Source: Vibrio breoganii
GTDB lineage: Bacteria > Pseudomonadota > Gammaproteobacteria > Enterobacterales > Vibrionaceae
Direction: 5' to 3'
DNA: 64,000 bases
Assembly (NCBI RefSeq): GCF_001677275.1
Contig: NZ_CP016178.1
Span: forward strand, 186,001-250,000
The position numbers and the translations under genes were made by a program. The notes under the pieces were generated by a model, which worked only from the letters and a program-made list of their open reading frames with translations, ran no database searches and had not been told where the DNA came from. How positions within the stretch are numbered: the stretch's first letter is position 1; each line of letters opens with the position of its first letter. Below are positions 40,705 to 49,558 of this stretch, piece by piece.

Positions 40705-42066
40705 ATGAAGCATTTCCTAGCCACGATTAGCCTAGCCTTAGCATCGGTAATGTACGTTTTACCTGCTCATGCTAACCAAGATCTTTTGAATGAAACGGCA
40801 AAAGCAAAAGCAACCGAGCAGCAACACAACAAGCAACGAGAAGCTGAGTTTGCATCTCAAGAGAAAAAGCTTCAAAGCCAATATGATGCTCTGGTTAAGC
40901 AGCGCGCCAACCTTAATAAATCAATAGATTCGCTGAGCGCACAATTTCAAGAAAATGAGCAAAAGCTTTCTGAAAAAGAGAAGGAACTGACCTTAGCCAC
41001 AGGCAGCTTGGGTGAAATCTTTGGGGTTGTTCGTCAATCTGCAAAAGATGTTCAATTAGAGCAAGAGCGTTCGGTTGCCTCTATTGGTCTTGAGCAAGAC
41101 GTAGCGACCATCAATGACATCATTGAAGCAAAGTCTATTCCTTCTAAGGATCAACTATACGGTCTTTGGCAGTCTTATGTGCATCAGATCAAGACAAGCT
41201 CACAAGCCTCTATCATTGATGTGCCGTTTGTAGGTGGCTCAGGTGAGATTGAGCAGAAACAAGTGTTGCGCATGGGTGCATTCGCCTTGGCAGATGACAA
41301 TGGCTACCTAGTGTGGAACACGGACAAGCAGATCGCTACGCCCTATACCGTACAACCAAAGCAGGCACTGACTCTCAATGCGAATATGGATGCTGAAATG
41401 CCAGTGATTGCCATTGATGCCACACGCGGTGCGCTGCTGGAACAACTAGCCAACAACCCAACCTTGATGCAACGCATTGAGCAAGGTGGCCTAGTGGGTA
41501 AGATCATTCTTGGTTTGCTACTCATCGGCCTCCTAATCGGTCTATATCGTGCTGTAGTTCTGATGTCTATTAAGTCTAAGATCGCCAAGCAGCTAAAAGA
41601 GGTGGACTCACCATCAGATGACAACCCGCTTGGACGAGTGATGTTGGTTCATAAGCAAGACCAAAGCCCAACGGTTGAAGCGCTAGAGCTTCGTTTGTTA
41701 GAAGCGGTAATGGATGAGCAAGAAACGCTAGAACAGGGTATTTCTACCATCAAGTTGTTGGCGGCGCTTGCACCTATGCTTGGTCTACTCGGTACAGTGA
41801 CAGGCATGATTGATACCTTCCAGACTATTACTCAATTTGGTAATGCCGACCCTCGTATTATGGCGGGTGGTATTTCAATGGCCTTGATCACAACCGTGCT
41901 TGGTTTGATCGCAGCAATGCCATTACTGCTAGTACATAACTTACTATCGAGCCTATCTGAAGGCATTCGTAATGTGGTTGAGAAACAAGGTGTGGGCTTG
42001 GTCGCTGAAAGCGCTGAGCGTAAACATGCAACGGACAGCCAGATTGCACAAGAGGCAACGGCATAA
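40705..42066 (+). CDS. ttpC: TtpC: MotA/TolQ/ExbB-domain protein with large periplasmic N-terminal region
   Basis: This is a 453-residue protein with signal peptide (about 1-23), a coiled coil (residues 30-105), a beta-rich segment (170-230), then a membrane part. A first TM helix (LVGKIILGLLLIGLLIGLYRAVVL) is followed by a cytoplasmic loop and two TM helices: LLAALAPMLGLLGTVTGMIDTFQTITQFG, the MotA/TolQ/ExbB signature, and ALITTVLGLIAAMPLLLVHNLL. TtpC is the fourth essential part of the Vibrio TonB2 system, bridging energy transduction to the periplasm. It overlaps exbB by one base (TAATG type junction). Confidence 0.9.
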   Translation: MKHFLATISLALASVMYVLPAHANQDLLNETAKAKATEQQHNKQREAEFASQEKKLQSQYDALVKQRANLNKSIDSLSAQFQENEQKLSEKEKELTLATGSLGEIFGVVRQSAKDVQLEQERSVASIGLEQDVATINDIIEAKSIPSKDQLYGLWQSYVHQIKTSSQASIIDVPFVGGSGEIEQKQVLRMGAFALADDNGYLVWNTDKQIATPYTVQPKQALTLNANMDAEMPVIAIDATRGALLEQLANNPTLMQRIEQGGLVGKIILGLLLIGLLIGLYRAVVLMSIKSKIAKQLKEVDSPSDDNPLGRVMLVHKQDQSPTVEALELRLLEAVMDEQETLEQGISTIKLLAALAPMLGLLGTVTGMIDTFQTITQFGNADPRIMAGGISMALITTVLGLIAAMPLLLVHNLLSSLSEGIRNVVEKQGVGLVAESAERKHATDSQIAQEATA

Positions 42067-42620
42067 TGAACGACATTGCGTCTATGTGGGCGATGCTATC
42101 AGACGTACCCCTTGTCGGTTCTATTGAAGAGCTGATGTTTCGAGGTGGTCCGGTTCTGTGGTGGCTCGCTATTGTGATGCTGGTTTTTTGGGTACTTGTT
42201 CTCGATAGGATCTTGTACTTCTTTTGGGCATTTCCAAAGAGTCAGCATGACTGGGTGCTTAAGTGGCAACAACGTACAGACCGCCATTCTTGGTACGCCC
42301 TATCGCAAAGAAGCGCATGGCTATCTGCATCAGAATCTAGTCTTAAGCGTTCACTTTCTTTGATGAAGGTGCTGGTCGCTCTGTTCCCAATGCTTGGGTT
42401 ATTGGGAACCGTAACGGGCATGATTTCGGTGTTTGATGTGATGGCCGCTCAAGGAAACAGTGAACCACGCCTAATGGCGGCTGGTATTTCCATGGCCACG
42501 ATTCCAACGATGGCAGGCATGGTTGCCGCGCTTGTTGGTATGTTTGTTTATTCAAGATTATATGGATTGGCAGAACGTAAACAGTTGCACTTAGAGCGAC
42601 TGCTGCGAATCCATAGCTGA
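42066..42620 (+). CDS. exbB: ExbB-type proton channel subunit
   Basis: This is a 184-residue MotA/TolQ/ExbB protein with three TM helices: WWLAIVMLVFWVLVLDRILYFFW, then SLMKVLVALFPMLGLLGTVTGMISVFDVMAAQGNSEPRLMAAGISMATIPTMAGMVAALVGMFVYSR (the ExbB core across two helices). With ExbD it forms the proton-driven motor in the inner membrane that energises TonB. It is short for ExbB (usually about 220-240), but all three helices are there, as in Vibrio ExbB2. Confidence 0.93.
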   Translation: MNDIASMWAMLSDVPLVGSIEELMFRGGPVLWWLAIVMLVFWVLVLDRILYFFWAFPKSQHDWVLKWQQRTDRHSWYALSQRSAWLSASESSLKRSLSLMKVLVALFPMLGLLGTVTGMISVFDVMAAQGNSEPRLMAAGISMATIPTMAGMVAALVGMFVYSRLYGLAERKQLHLERLLRIHS

Positions 42621-42631
42621 AGGTTAATATT

Positions 42632-43036
42632 ATGAGATTAGGACGCCGCCGCGAGCGTAACGAAGAAGCACAGGTGGACATGACTTCGATGCTAGATATC
42701 GTATTCATCATGTTGATCTTCTTCATTGTGACCAGTTCTTTTGTGCGCGAATCTGGCGTTGAGGTCAATCGTCCTCAGGCTGCCCACGCAACCAGCCAAA
42801 AAGATGCAGGTATCTTCATTGCCATCACAGACACCAACCAAGTGTATATCGATAAGCGCTTGGTCGATGTTGAACGAGTACAAGCTACGCTAGAAAGTAT
42901 GATCATTGACAAGCCCGATGCCTCAGTGGTTATCCAAGCCGACAAGTTTGCCTTTAATGGCACGGTTGTTGAGGTGATGGATGGCGCAAAAGGTGCAGGT
43001 ATTGAAAAAATCGCACTGGCTACTGCAGCGAAGTAG
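42632..43036 (+). CDS. exbD: ExbD-type motor subunit
   Basis: This is a 134-residue protein with a short cytoplasmic basic N-terminus (RLGRRRERNEEAQVDMTS), one TM helix MLDIVFIMLIFFIVTSSF with the membrane Asp needed for proton use, and a periplasmic domain (FIAITDTNQVYIDKRLVD onward). It pairs with ExbB. Ribosome site is AAGGTTAAT. Second of the tightly packed motor genes. Confidence 0.94.
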   Translation: MRLGRRRERNEEAQVDMTSMLDIVFIMLIFFIVTSSFVRESGVEVNRPQAAHATSQKDAGIFIAITDTNQVYIDKRLVDVERVQATLESMIIDKPDASVVIQADKFAFNGTVVEVMDGAKGAGIEKIALATAAK

Positions 43037-43045
43037 AGATCTTTG

Positions 43046-43669
43046 ATGAAACGATTATTCATTGCGCTGCCCGCTGCTATTTTGATGACCTTTTTTGTCT
43101 TCGGCTTTATGACCTGGCTGGTCAATATGGGCAAGACGCCTTTGCCTGATCAAAAGCCAACGGTCAGATTTGACATGTTGCAAGTTGAGCAAGATAGCCA
43201 AACGCAGCGCCGTCAGCGCCAATTGCCAGAACCACCTGAGCAGCCAGCACAACCGCCGGAAACTCAGGTCAGTAACTCAAGTAACGTATCGGAAAATTCA
43301 ATCTCGCTAGACAGTTTAGATTTGCCTCAGGTTGCTTTGGATACAGCAGTTACTGGGCTGGCTATTTCAAATCCAGGCCCGATGAAGATTGCGCAAAACC
43401 AACAGGTGATGCCATTGCATCGTATGGAGCCTCGATATCCGGCAAGAGCACTGAGTCGCAAGATAGAAGGCTATGTTGTAATGAGCTTTACCATCAATGA
43501 AGTAGGGAACCCTATCAACATTGAAGTGGTGCAGAGTGAGCCTAGCCGAGTGTTTGATAGAGAAGCGACCAGAGCGCTACAGCGCTGGAAGTACCAACCC
43601 TTGGTAGTGAATGGCAAGGCGACGCCTCGAGAAGGTCAAACCGTGAAGCTGGAGTTTAAACTGCAATGA
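43046..43669 (+). CDS. tonB: TonB energy transducer (TonB2/TonB3 type)
   Basis: This is a 207-residue TonB. It has an N-terminal TM anchor (FIALPAAILMTFFVFGFMTWLV), a proline/glutamine-rich stretch crossing the periplasm (PEPPEQPAQPPETQ), and the C-terminal domain RMEPRYPARALSRKIEGYVVMSFTINEVGNPINIEVVQ with the YP-x-A motif and the final WKYQP. It delivers motor energy to outer-membrane siderophore or heme receptors. The start is the ATG at 43046. It overlaps the next gene by four bases (ATGA). Confidence 0.94.
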   Translation: MKRLFIALPAAILMTFFVFGFMTWLVNMGKTPLPDQKPTVRFDMLQVEQDSQTQRRQRQLPEPPEQPAQPPETQVSNSSNVSENSISLDSLDLPQVALDTAVTGLAISNPGPMKIAQNQQVMPLHRMEPRYPARALSRKIEGYVVMSFTINEVGNPINIEVVQSEPSRVFDREATRALQRWKYQPLVVNGKATPREGQTVKLEFKLQ

Positions 43670-44835
43670 TGAACCAATCATTTTTAACTCTCGTGCTGAT
43701 GGCTCTTTTATTTGGCTCAAATGTGAATGCTCAAGAACTGAGCCGTTCTACTGCCAATCGAGTGCATCAAGCCTATGAACTGCAAAATCAAGGCGATGAT
43801 GCAAAGGCGATCGAGGTTCTAGAGAGCGTAGATTCTAGTAGAGCCTTTGATACCTCTTATGTGCAGCGAATGCTGGGTATCTTGTATTGGCAAGAAGAGC
43901 AAAGTGAGAACGCAGAAAAAGCACTATCGCATTCTGTCGAGCTGAAAGGACTGCCTGCTGAGCAACATATCGAAACTCAGCGTATGTTGGCGGATATTCA
44001 GTTATCAAATGGCAAAATGAGCCAAGCACTAAACAACTACCATCAAGTGATTGCTCAGAATAAAACTCAGAAATCTTTGGGACCAGAGACGATTCAGCAG
44101 ATCTGGCTTCGCGTCGGGCAAGCTAACTATCAGATGGAAAATTGGCCTTCAGTATTGACTGCATCGAAGAGCTATTACTCTGCAGGTGGCAAAACGACCA
44201 CATCAGTATTAAATCTGCGCTTGGGCGCGGAGCTTTCCTTGAAGCAATGGAACAATGCTCTAAAAACTACTCTGGCATTAAGAGGGTTAGAGCCAGAAGC
44301 CGAACGCTGGTGGGCACAAACACTCAACCTGTATTTGAGAGTAGGGAACCATCAACAAGCGCTCTCAACACTTAAGCAGTATGAGCGAGCGGGTTTTGAG
44401 CTAACCAAAGATCAGTATCGAATGATGGCTCAGCTTTATTCCAAGCAAGGTGTGCCAGAAAAGTCGGCTTTAATATTCCATGATTTGAATAAAGGCAATG
44501 AGACGAAAGCGAAGGATCTCGCTATTGAAGCGCAGTACTGGCAACAGGCAAGAGAGTGGGAAGAGTCTCTTAATGCTTGGGCTAGAGCATCCAGCAAAGA
44601 TAGCGATTATCGTTGGTCTTACATTCAATTGCTTATGCAAAACAAACAATATAAGACGGCGATATCCCAGTTAAATAAGGTTGAAGAGAGCTCAAGAAGA
44701 GAGCTAACGAATGTTGAAGCGTATTATCGCTTAGGCGATCGAGAGCAGGCGCTGAAGCATGCGCAAAAAGCCAATCAGATCAAATCAGACCGAGTGGCGC
44801 TGAATTGGATTCGATATTTGAATCAACCACAGTAA
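43666..44835 (+). CDS. TPR-repeat protein of the TonB cluster
   Basis: This is a 389-residue exported helical protein with a signal peptide (cleavage near NAQ, residue 24). It then shows repeated 34-residue helix pairs of TPR type (for example VHQAYELQNQGDDAKAIEVLE, MLGILYWQEEQSENAEKALSHS, MAQLYSKQGVPEKSALIFHDL, VEAYYRLGDREQALKHAQKAN). It is the last gene of the Vibrio TonB2-type operon (VC1543-like). It probably scaffolds the complex in the periplasm; direct evidence of function is limited. Translation is coupled to tonB, and the operon ends at the terminator that follows. Confidence 0.88.
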   Translation: MMNQSFLTLVLMALLFGSNVNAQELSRSTANRVHQAYELQNQGDDAKAIEVLESVDSSRAFDTSYVQRMLGILYWQEEQSENAEKALSHSVELKGLPAEQHIETQRMLADIQLSNGKMSQALNNYHQVIAQNKTQKSLGPETIQQIWLRVGQANYQMENWPSVLTASKSYYSAGGKTTTSVLNLRLGAELSLKQWNNALKTTLALRGLEPEAERWWAQTLNLYLRVGNHQQALSTLKQYERAGFELTKDQYRMMAQLYSKQGVPEKSALIFHDLNKGNETKAKDLAIEAQYWQQAREWEESLNAWARASSKDSDYRWSYIQLLMQNKQYKTAISQLNKVEESSRRELTNVEAYYRLGDREQALKHAQKANQIKSDRVALNWIRYLNQPQ

Positions 44836-44841
44836 GTAAAT

Positions 44842-44867
44842 AATGCTGCCTTCGGGTGGCATTTTTT
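44842..44867 (+). terminator. Terminator of the TonB operon
   Basis: AATGCTGCC pairs with GGTGGCATT around a TTCG tetraloop (two G-U pairs), and a T-run follows. Confidence 0.88.
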
Positions 44868-45026
44868 ATGCGTGTTACCTTCTGCAAAGCCAATTAACAA
44901 AATAACGCAATTACTTGTGTCTATCTTTGTCACATCAATAGAAGTCTTTATTTATTAAATACAAGAAAAGGGTAAATTGGGGTATGACACAAATGAGTGA
45001 TTTTTGGCGCAGATAAGGTGAGTAAA

Positions 45027-45701
45027 ATGAAAGTGATCGTAACAGGTGCAAGTAGTGGTATTGGCTTTGAATTGGTTAAACAGCTTTGCGCTGAGAACTA
45101 CCAAGTATTTGCAACAGGCCGAAATCAAGACAAGCTTGCTGAGCTTAAAACCTTAACAGGCTGTCATATTGGCGCGTATGACCTTAGCTTATCCAACCAA
45201 GTGGTTGAGATGTTTGATCAAGCGGTTCGTGATCTGAACGGCCTAGATGTACTCATCAATAATGCCGGAATGAACTCGCGTAAATGCCCTGTGGATGAGT
45301 TTTCTACTGAAGAGCTAGATTTACAATACGCCGTCAATCTAAGAGCCCCAATGCTATTGTCCAACAAGGCCTTGCCGTTAATGAAAGCACAGAAGTCTGG
45401 GTACATAGTGAATGTCACCAGCACAGTAGCAACGAGAGCGAGTGAGACAATGTCGGTGTATACCGCCATGAAGCAAGGATTGGCTGGCTTTACGGGCGTG
45501 CTGATGAAAGAAGCTCAACCTCATGGCATCAAGGTAACAAACCTGCTTCCAGGGGGCACAGACACCAGTTTTAGAGAGGCTGAAAGACCTGAATATATGA
45601 AGCCAGAAAGTGTTGCGAGCACCATTCTTGGACTACTTAAGCTCCCAGAAGATGTCATTGTTCATGAAATGGTATTTAGACCACAGGTGGAAGTAGAGTA
45701 A
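45027..45701 (+). CDS. Short-chain dehydrogenase/reductase
   Basis: This is a 224-residue Rossmann-fold oxidoreductase. It has the cofactor loop TGASSGIG near the N-terminus, the NNAG motif (VLINNAGMNS), the catalytic Ser (NVTSTVATRAS) and the YTAMKQG active-site Tyr-Lys. The acidic/basic residues after beta2 (ATGRNQDKL) suit NADP(H). Substrate unknown. The frame is open from a GTG at 44997, but the ATG at 45027 is preceded by AAGGTGAG. Single gene. Confidence 0.92.
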   Translation: MKVIVTGASSGIGFELVKQLCAENYQVFATGRNQDKLAELKTLTGCHIGAYDLSLSNQVVEMFDQAVRDLNGLDVLINNAGMNSRKCPVDEFSTEELDLQYAVNLRAPMLLSNKALPLMKAQKSGYIVNVTSTVATRASETMSVYTAMKQGLAGFTGVLMKEAQPHGIKVTNLLPGGTDTSFREAERPEYMKPESVASTILGLLKLPEDVIVHEMVFRPQVEVE

Positions 45702-45945
45702 CTCTAGCCCTTTCATTTTTTGCAGAGAATTTCGTTTAAAATGCGAACAGTATCAATGTGTTACTGGGTAACTTGTTGCATAATGATAATGAACCCGAAA
45801 AGCATAATGGATAAGCCCAACGGATAGCCTATTGACCCACTTTGTTAGTCTTCTCTGCAAATAGGTGGTGGGGTGGTAATCCCCCCAAAAAGTAACAGCA
45901 TGAAAAAGTAGAATTTTCTCGTATAGTTAATACAGGAGATTCAAC

Positions 45946-46212
45946 ATGAAAAAATCACGATACACGGACAGTCAGATCCTCTCGATCTTAAAACATGCAG
46001 AAGCGGGAACCCCGATCCCAGAGCTTTGCCGAGAGCATGGTATGAGCAGCGCAACCTTCTATAAGTGGCGCTCAAAATACGGAGGTATGGACGCTTCCCT
46101 TATGGCTCGAATGAAAGAGCTTGAAGATGAAAATCGTCGCCTTAAAAAGATGTACGCGGAAGAGCGCTTAAAAGCCGAAGTCATATCTGAAGCCATGGCA
46201 AAAAAGTGGTGA
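45946..46212 (+). CDS. IS407-group transposase OrfA
   Basis: This is an 88-residue HTH and leucine-zipper protein: [44 protein letters not shown] (HTH), then [23 protein letters not shown] (zipper). It binds the IS ends and is joined to OrfB for catalysis. It overlaps OrfB by seven bases. Intact. Confidence 0.93.
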   Translation: MKKSRYTDSQILSILKHAEAGTPIPELCREHGMSSATFYKWRSKYGGMDASLMARMKELEDENRRLKKMYAEERLKAEVISEAMAKKW

Positions 46213-47024
46213 AGCCCTGTGAGCGTCGCAAGATGGCTCAGCACTCGGTGGCGAACAACACAATTAGCATACGACAGGCTTGCCGTTGGTTTAGTGTCAG
46301 TGAGACTTGCTATCGGTATCAATCAAAAGGGCAACCTGAGAATGAACAGATAGCTCAGTTGCTTACTGAGTTGGCCGAAGACGAGTCTGACTGGGGTTTT
46401 GGATTGTGCTTTAACTATCTTCGCAATGTTAAGGGGCATACTTGGAATCACAAGCGGGTCTATCGCATATACTGCGAACTGGCTCTAAATCTGCGTATCC
46501 GTCCGCGAAGACGACTAAATCGTAATGTACCAGAGCCACTAAAAGACCCGATCAAGCCGAATCAAGTTTGGTCTATTGATTTTATGCACGATCAACTTTC
46601 CGATGGACGTAATTACCGCCTGTTTAATGTCATTGATGACTTTAAGCGTGAAGGATTAGCTATCGAAGCTGATTTCTCTTTACCAGCAGAAAGAGTTGTT
46701 AGGGCTCTAGAGCAGATAATCGAGCAACGAGAACAGCCTATCGCCATTCGCTGTGATAATGGGCCGGAGTTTATCAGCGGTCATTTTATTGAATGGGCTA
46801 AAAATCGAGGTATTCGTATTGACTATATACAGCCAGGTAATCCTCAGCAAAATGCTTATGTTGAGCGTTTCAACCGAACCGTCCGATTTAGTTGGGTAAG
46901 CAAGTATCTATTTGATTCGATAGCGGAAGTACAAGATAAAGCAACTCGTTGGCTTTGGTTCTACAACCATGAACGCCCACACAAAGCGAATGGAGGGCAT
47001 CCACCACTGAAAATAGCCGCATAA
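46206..47024 (+). CDS. IS407-group transposase OrfB
   Basis: This is a 272-residue rve-type DDE integrase-like protein. Catalytic segments: [11 protein letters not shown] (first Asp), [13 protein letters not shown] (second Asp), and [17 protein letters not shown] (Glu). The N-terminal 100 residues form HTH_21 ([38 protein letters not shown]). Full length. It starts inside OrfA in a different frame. Confidence 0.94.
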   Translation: MVKPCERRKMAQHSVANNTISIRQACRWFSVSETCYRYQSKGQPENEQIAQLLTELAEDESDWGFGLCFNYLRNVKGHTWNHKRVYRIYCELALNLRIRPRRRLNRNVPEPLKDPIKPNQVWSIDFMHDQLSDGRNYRLFNVIDDFKREGLAIEADFSLPAERVVRALEQIIEQREQPIAIRCDNGPEFISGHFIEWAKNRGIRIDYIQPGNPQQNAYVERFNRTVRFSWVSKYLFDSIAEVQDKATRWLWFYNHERPHKANGGHPPLKIAA

Positions 47025-47068
47025 ATTCTACGAACAAGTGCCGTTATTAATGGGAGGATTACCGGGTT

Positions 47069-47215
47069 ATGAACAAGAAAATGATGTTTTGGGGTAATCA
47101 AGGCGGCACTTTAGTAGCGTTTATCATTGCGATGATCGCATGGGCGTTTAATCTGCATGTGCTATTCGGCGTTTTTATCATAGCAACATTGGTTAAAGCT
47201 GCACAAAGCCAATAA
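47069..47215 (+). CDS. 48-residue membrane protein downstream of the IS407-group element
   Basis: MNKKMMFWGNQGG, then a hydrophobic helix (TLVAFIIAMIAWAFNLHVLFGVFIIATLV, possibly two short passes), ending KAAQSQ. The IS right end stops six bases before the ATG. GGAGG at 47054-47058 (inside the IS) is now ten bases from the start; the original 5' flank before insertion was GGTGGTGGGGTT. The gene itself is intact. Small inner-membrane peptides of this kind often assist transporters, but I do not recognise this one. The stretch 47216-47335 shows nothing else. Confidence 0.6.
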   Translation: MNKKMMFWGNQGGTLVAFIIAMIAWAFNLHVLFGVFIIATLVKAAQSQ

Positions 47216-47335
47216 GAAAGTTTTGACACCGATTGAGTGTCGATACGTTTGTTAGTACTTTGGGTCGATATGGCAAGGTAGTTAATGCTTGCCACTTGAC
47301 CCTTTAGTGTTCTATTTGGTTTGGTAATAGGGAGT

Positions 47336-47776
47336 TTATTCCCAGAACTTCCACCACTTTTTACTGTTTTCTTCTCGTTTCTGTTGTCCGGTGTCAGAAC
47401 CTTTATCCATTTCTTTGCGCTCTTGTTCCGATTTCTTTTGTTGCTGTTTTTCTAACCCAGCTTTTTTCTCTTCTAGCTTTTCTTTACTCTCTTCAAGTTC
47501 TTCACGCTCTTGTTCTAATGATTCCACATCATCTTCAAATTTCTGCTTCTCTTTCTTATTCTTGCTCTTTTTAGCTTTCTCTTTTTTTTGTTCAATCAAC
47601 TGATCAAGTTCTTCCTCAGTCGATTCAATTTCACTTTCCATATTCTCAGCATCAGAGACAGATTTAACCTGTTCGATATCGGGTTTGCCCTTACCAGCCC
47701 ATTCAGGCTTTGCGGCTAAGGTATGGTTAGAAGATAAAATTAAAACACTGGCAATAGCTAAGGTAATTTTGTTCAT
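47336..47776 (-). CDS. Exported charged coiled-coil protein
   Basis: This is a 146-residue protein with a signal peptide (MNKITLAIASVLILSSNHTLA, cleaved near residue 21). It then has a long Glu/Lys coiled coil (about residues 40-120; for example SEIESTEEELDQLIEQKKEKAKK and LEQEREELEESKEKLEEKKAGLEKQ) and a tryptophan-rich end KKWWKFWE. AGGGA lies eight bases before the ATG at 47776. The low-complexity composition makes family assignment unsafe. It is likely periplasmic, with the aromatic end able to touch a membrane. Confidence 0.75.
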   Translation of the reverse strand: MNKITLAIASVLILSSNHTLAAKPEWAGKGKPDIEQVKSVSDAENMESEIESTEEELDQLIEQKKEKAKKSKNKKEKQKFEDDVESLEQEREELEESKEKLEEKKAGLEKQQQKKSEQERKEMDKGSDTGQQKREENSKKWWKFWE

Positions 47777-47930
47777 GAGCACAATCCCTGTTCAACTGAC
47801 GAAGTAAATAGCAGACAGATAAAGAATAGGCTATTGGAGTGAGGATGACGTGTATTGATAGCGCTAAGCATCTAAAACGATGAGAATTTTAGGTGTATAG
47901 CGCCTACTACTGGCAGGAATACAGAATCTG

Positions 47931-48185
47931 TTATTTCAAAACATCAATTTGTAGCTGACGCTTGGCTAATTCTTCTTCTAAGAAAGAAACTAGAAATTGC
48001 ATATTGGACTCGAAACATTCTTGTTTCTTCGTGTCTTTGACACTTAAATCAGTAAGTAACAGTGCGTTATCTATCAATCTTTGACTATCCCTAACGGCTA
48101 CTTCACCGGATGTTGCCCGTAGCTTCTTTGCTAAATTCACATAGTTGTAGATTGCGGAAAGAGTGTTAAGAGACACTTTAGACAT
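47931..48185 (-). CDS. 84-residue hypothetical protein
   Basis: This is a small soluble helical protein (MSKVSLNTLSAIYNYVNLAKKLRAT at the start, FLVSFLEEELAKRQLQIDVLK at the end) with one Cys. It has no signal peptide or TM segment and no family I can name. Its own ribosome site (AAGGTCTTCCTTAATG region) is moderate. It lies between the coiled-coil gene and the pot operon on the same strand. Expected to be cytoplasmic. Confidence 0.5.
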   Translation of the reverse strand: MSKVSLNTLSAIYNYVNLAKKLRATSGEVAVRDSQRLIDNALLLTDLSVKDTKKQECFESNMQFLVSFLEEELAKRQLQIDVLK

Positions 48186-48356
48186 TAAGGAAGACCTTTG
48201 GTAGTAAACACAGAGGCAGTCTATAGGATGAACTTGAACTTAGTGTGATCACTTTGCGACAATGCCAAAAAATAGTAGGTCTCGGCCTTCCGCTTTTAAT
48301 GTATTTCTTCTAGGGCTTACACTACATAATGTAGCGTTCACGATAATGCGGTGAAA

Positions 48357-48402
48357 ACTAAAAGGCCCGCTAAATGGTGCATTTAACGGGCCTTAGTTTT
48401 TC
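48357..48402 (-). terminator. Terminator of the pot operon
   Basis: AAGGCCCGTTAAAT and ATTTAGCGGGCCTT pair on the minus strand (one mismatch) around GCACC, followed by TTTTAGTTTT. It begins directly after the potD stop. The 48186-48356 gap shows nothing else. Confidence 0.85.
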
Positions 48403-49436
48403 TATTCTACTTTAAGTTTTTGGAAGTACTCTTCGTACAACACACTGGCTTCGCCAACCTCATCCTGCCAAGTACCAGACTCTAATGCTTCTTTTGGTGG
48501 GTATACATTAGGGTTTTCAGCGAACTCTTTTGGAAGTAGATCATGCGCAGTAGCAACAGGGGTTGGGTAGCCAATCTCCAATGCAATCTTGGCCGCGTTT
48601 TCTGGGCGTAGTAAGAAGTCGATCATCTTGTGAGCCGCTTCGGTGTTTTTCGCCCCTGACGGAATGGCTAAGCTATCCATCCAGAATATAGTGCCTTTTT
48701 CTGGCCAGATGATATCGATTGGCGCACCTTCTTCGCGAGCCATATAAGCCGAACCGTTCCACAGCATACCTAGCGAGACTTCGCCAGCCATGTAAGGGTT
48801 AGCAGGGAAGTCGGAATTGAATACCAATACGTTCGGCATCAGTTTTTTCAGTTCTTCGTAAGCCGCTTTGATTTCTTCAGGGTTGGTGGTATTTGGAGAG
48901 TAACCCAGTTTAGTCAGTGCGATATGGAATACCTCGCGAGAGTCATCCATCAGCATCAATTGACCTTCCCATTCAGGATTCCATAGGTCATCCCACTTGG
49001 TGACTGTTGAGCTATCAACCATGTCGGAGTTTACACCAATGCCAGTTGCGCCCCAGATATAAGGGATAGAGTAATTGTTGTTAGGGTCAAATGGCTTGTT
49101 TAGGTAGCTAGGGTCTAGATCGGCAAAGTGAGATAGCTTGGTTTTATCGATCTCTTGAAGCATGCCTTCTTTACGCATCTTTGATACGAAGTAAGTGGAT
49201 GGGACCACTAAGTCGTAGCCAGAGCCTTGAGTTTTCAGCTTGGCATACATGCTCTCGTTTGACTCGTAGGTGGAGTAAATCACCTTGATGCCAGTTTCCT
49301 TTGTGAAGTCTTCTAGCACTTGATTTGGAATGTATTCAGACCAGTTGTAGAAATACAGCTCTTTATCTGCAGATAGAGCAGGGAAAGAGAACAGTGTCGC
49401 CGCACAAAGGGCGCTAGCATAGAGTTTACTTTTCAT
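48402..49436 (-). CDS. potD: Spermidine/putrescine-binding periplasmic protein
   Basis: This is a 344-residue solute-binding protein with a signal peptide (cleavage after LSA, residue 22). Typical PotD/PotF features: KELYFYNWSEYIPNQVLEDFTKETGIKVIYSTYESNE at the N-terminus, VPSTYFVSKM, the WDDLWNPEWEGQLMLMDDSREV block with polyamine-contacting acidic residues, MLWNGSAYMAREE and FWMDSLAIPSGAKN. It feeds PotABC. It is the last gene of the operon, separated from potC by a hairpin that could raise its mRNA level. Some vibrios have two potD copies here; only one is present. Confidence 0.95.
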   Translation of the reverse strand: MKSKLYASALCAATLFSFPALSADKELYFYNWSEYIPNQVLEDFTKETGIKVIYSTYESNESMYAKLKTQGSGYDLVVPSTYFVSKMRKEGMLQEIDKTKLSHFADLDPSYLNKPFDPNNNYSIPYIWGATGIGVNSDMVDSSTVTKWDDLWNPEWEGQLMLMDDSREVFHIALTKLGYSPNTTNPEEIKAAYEELKKLMPNVLVFNSDFPANPYMAGEVSLGMLWNGSAYMAREEGAPIDIIWPEKGTIFWMDSLAIPSGAKNTEAAHKMIDFLLRPENAAKIALEIGYPTPVATAHDLLPKEFAENPNVYPPKEALESGTWQDEVGEASVLYEEYFQKLKVE

Positions 49437-49508
49437 TACGTTTCCATTTAATTATCGCTCGAAGACTTTGCCTTCACGGTTCAGTCGGTATGAGCAATGT
49501 AAACTTAT

Positions 49509-49532
49509 CTGCTGGCCAGATCTGACCAGCAG
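49509..49532. other. Intercistronic hairpin between potC and potD
   Basis: CTGCTGG and CCAGCAG pair perfectly across ten bases (7 bp). There is no T-run. Position between permease and binding-protein genes is the usual place for a differential-stability element. Confidence 0.5.
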
Positions 49533-49558
49533 GGTTTTAAATACCCGATAATTTTAGA

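Larger units (their letters stand above)
45875..47063 (+). mobile_element. IS3-family, IS407-group insertion sequence (1189 bp)
   Basis: The ends are GGTAATCCCCCCAAAAAGTAAC on the left (22 bases, read here as GGTAATCC-CCCCA-...) and, read inward from the right, GGTAATCCTCCCATTAATAAC. The 4-bp target duplication GGGT (45871-45874 and 47064-47067) is the size typical of the IS407 group. It carries overlapping orfA and orfB. It inserted two bases before the start codon of a 48-residue membrane protein gene. Its right end supplies a GGGAGGATTACC sequence that can act as a ribosome site for that gene. Confidence 0.92.

Noticed and set aside
42343..42768. Long minus-strand frames opposite exbB/exbD, gcvP (20538-20810) and the CPBP gene (53712-54122)
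   Set aside because: They lie wholly antisense to well-recognised genes, have unnatural composition and no ribosome sites.
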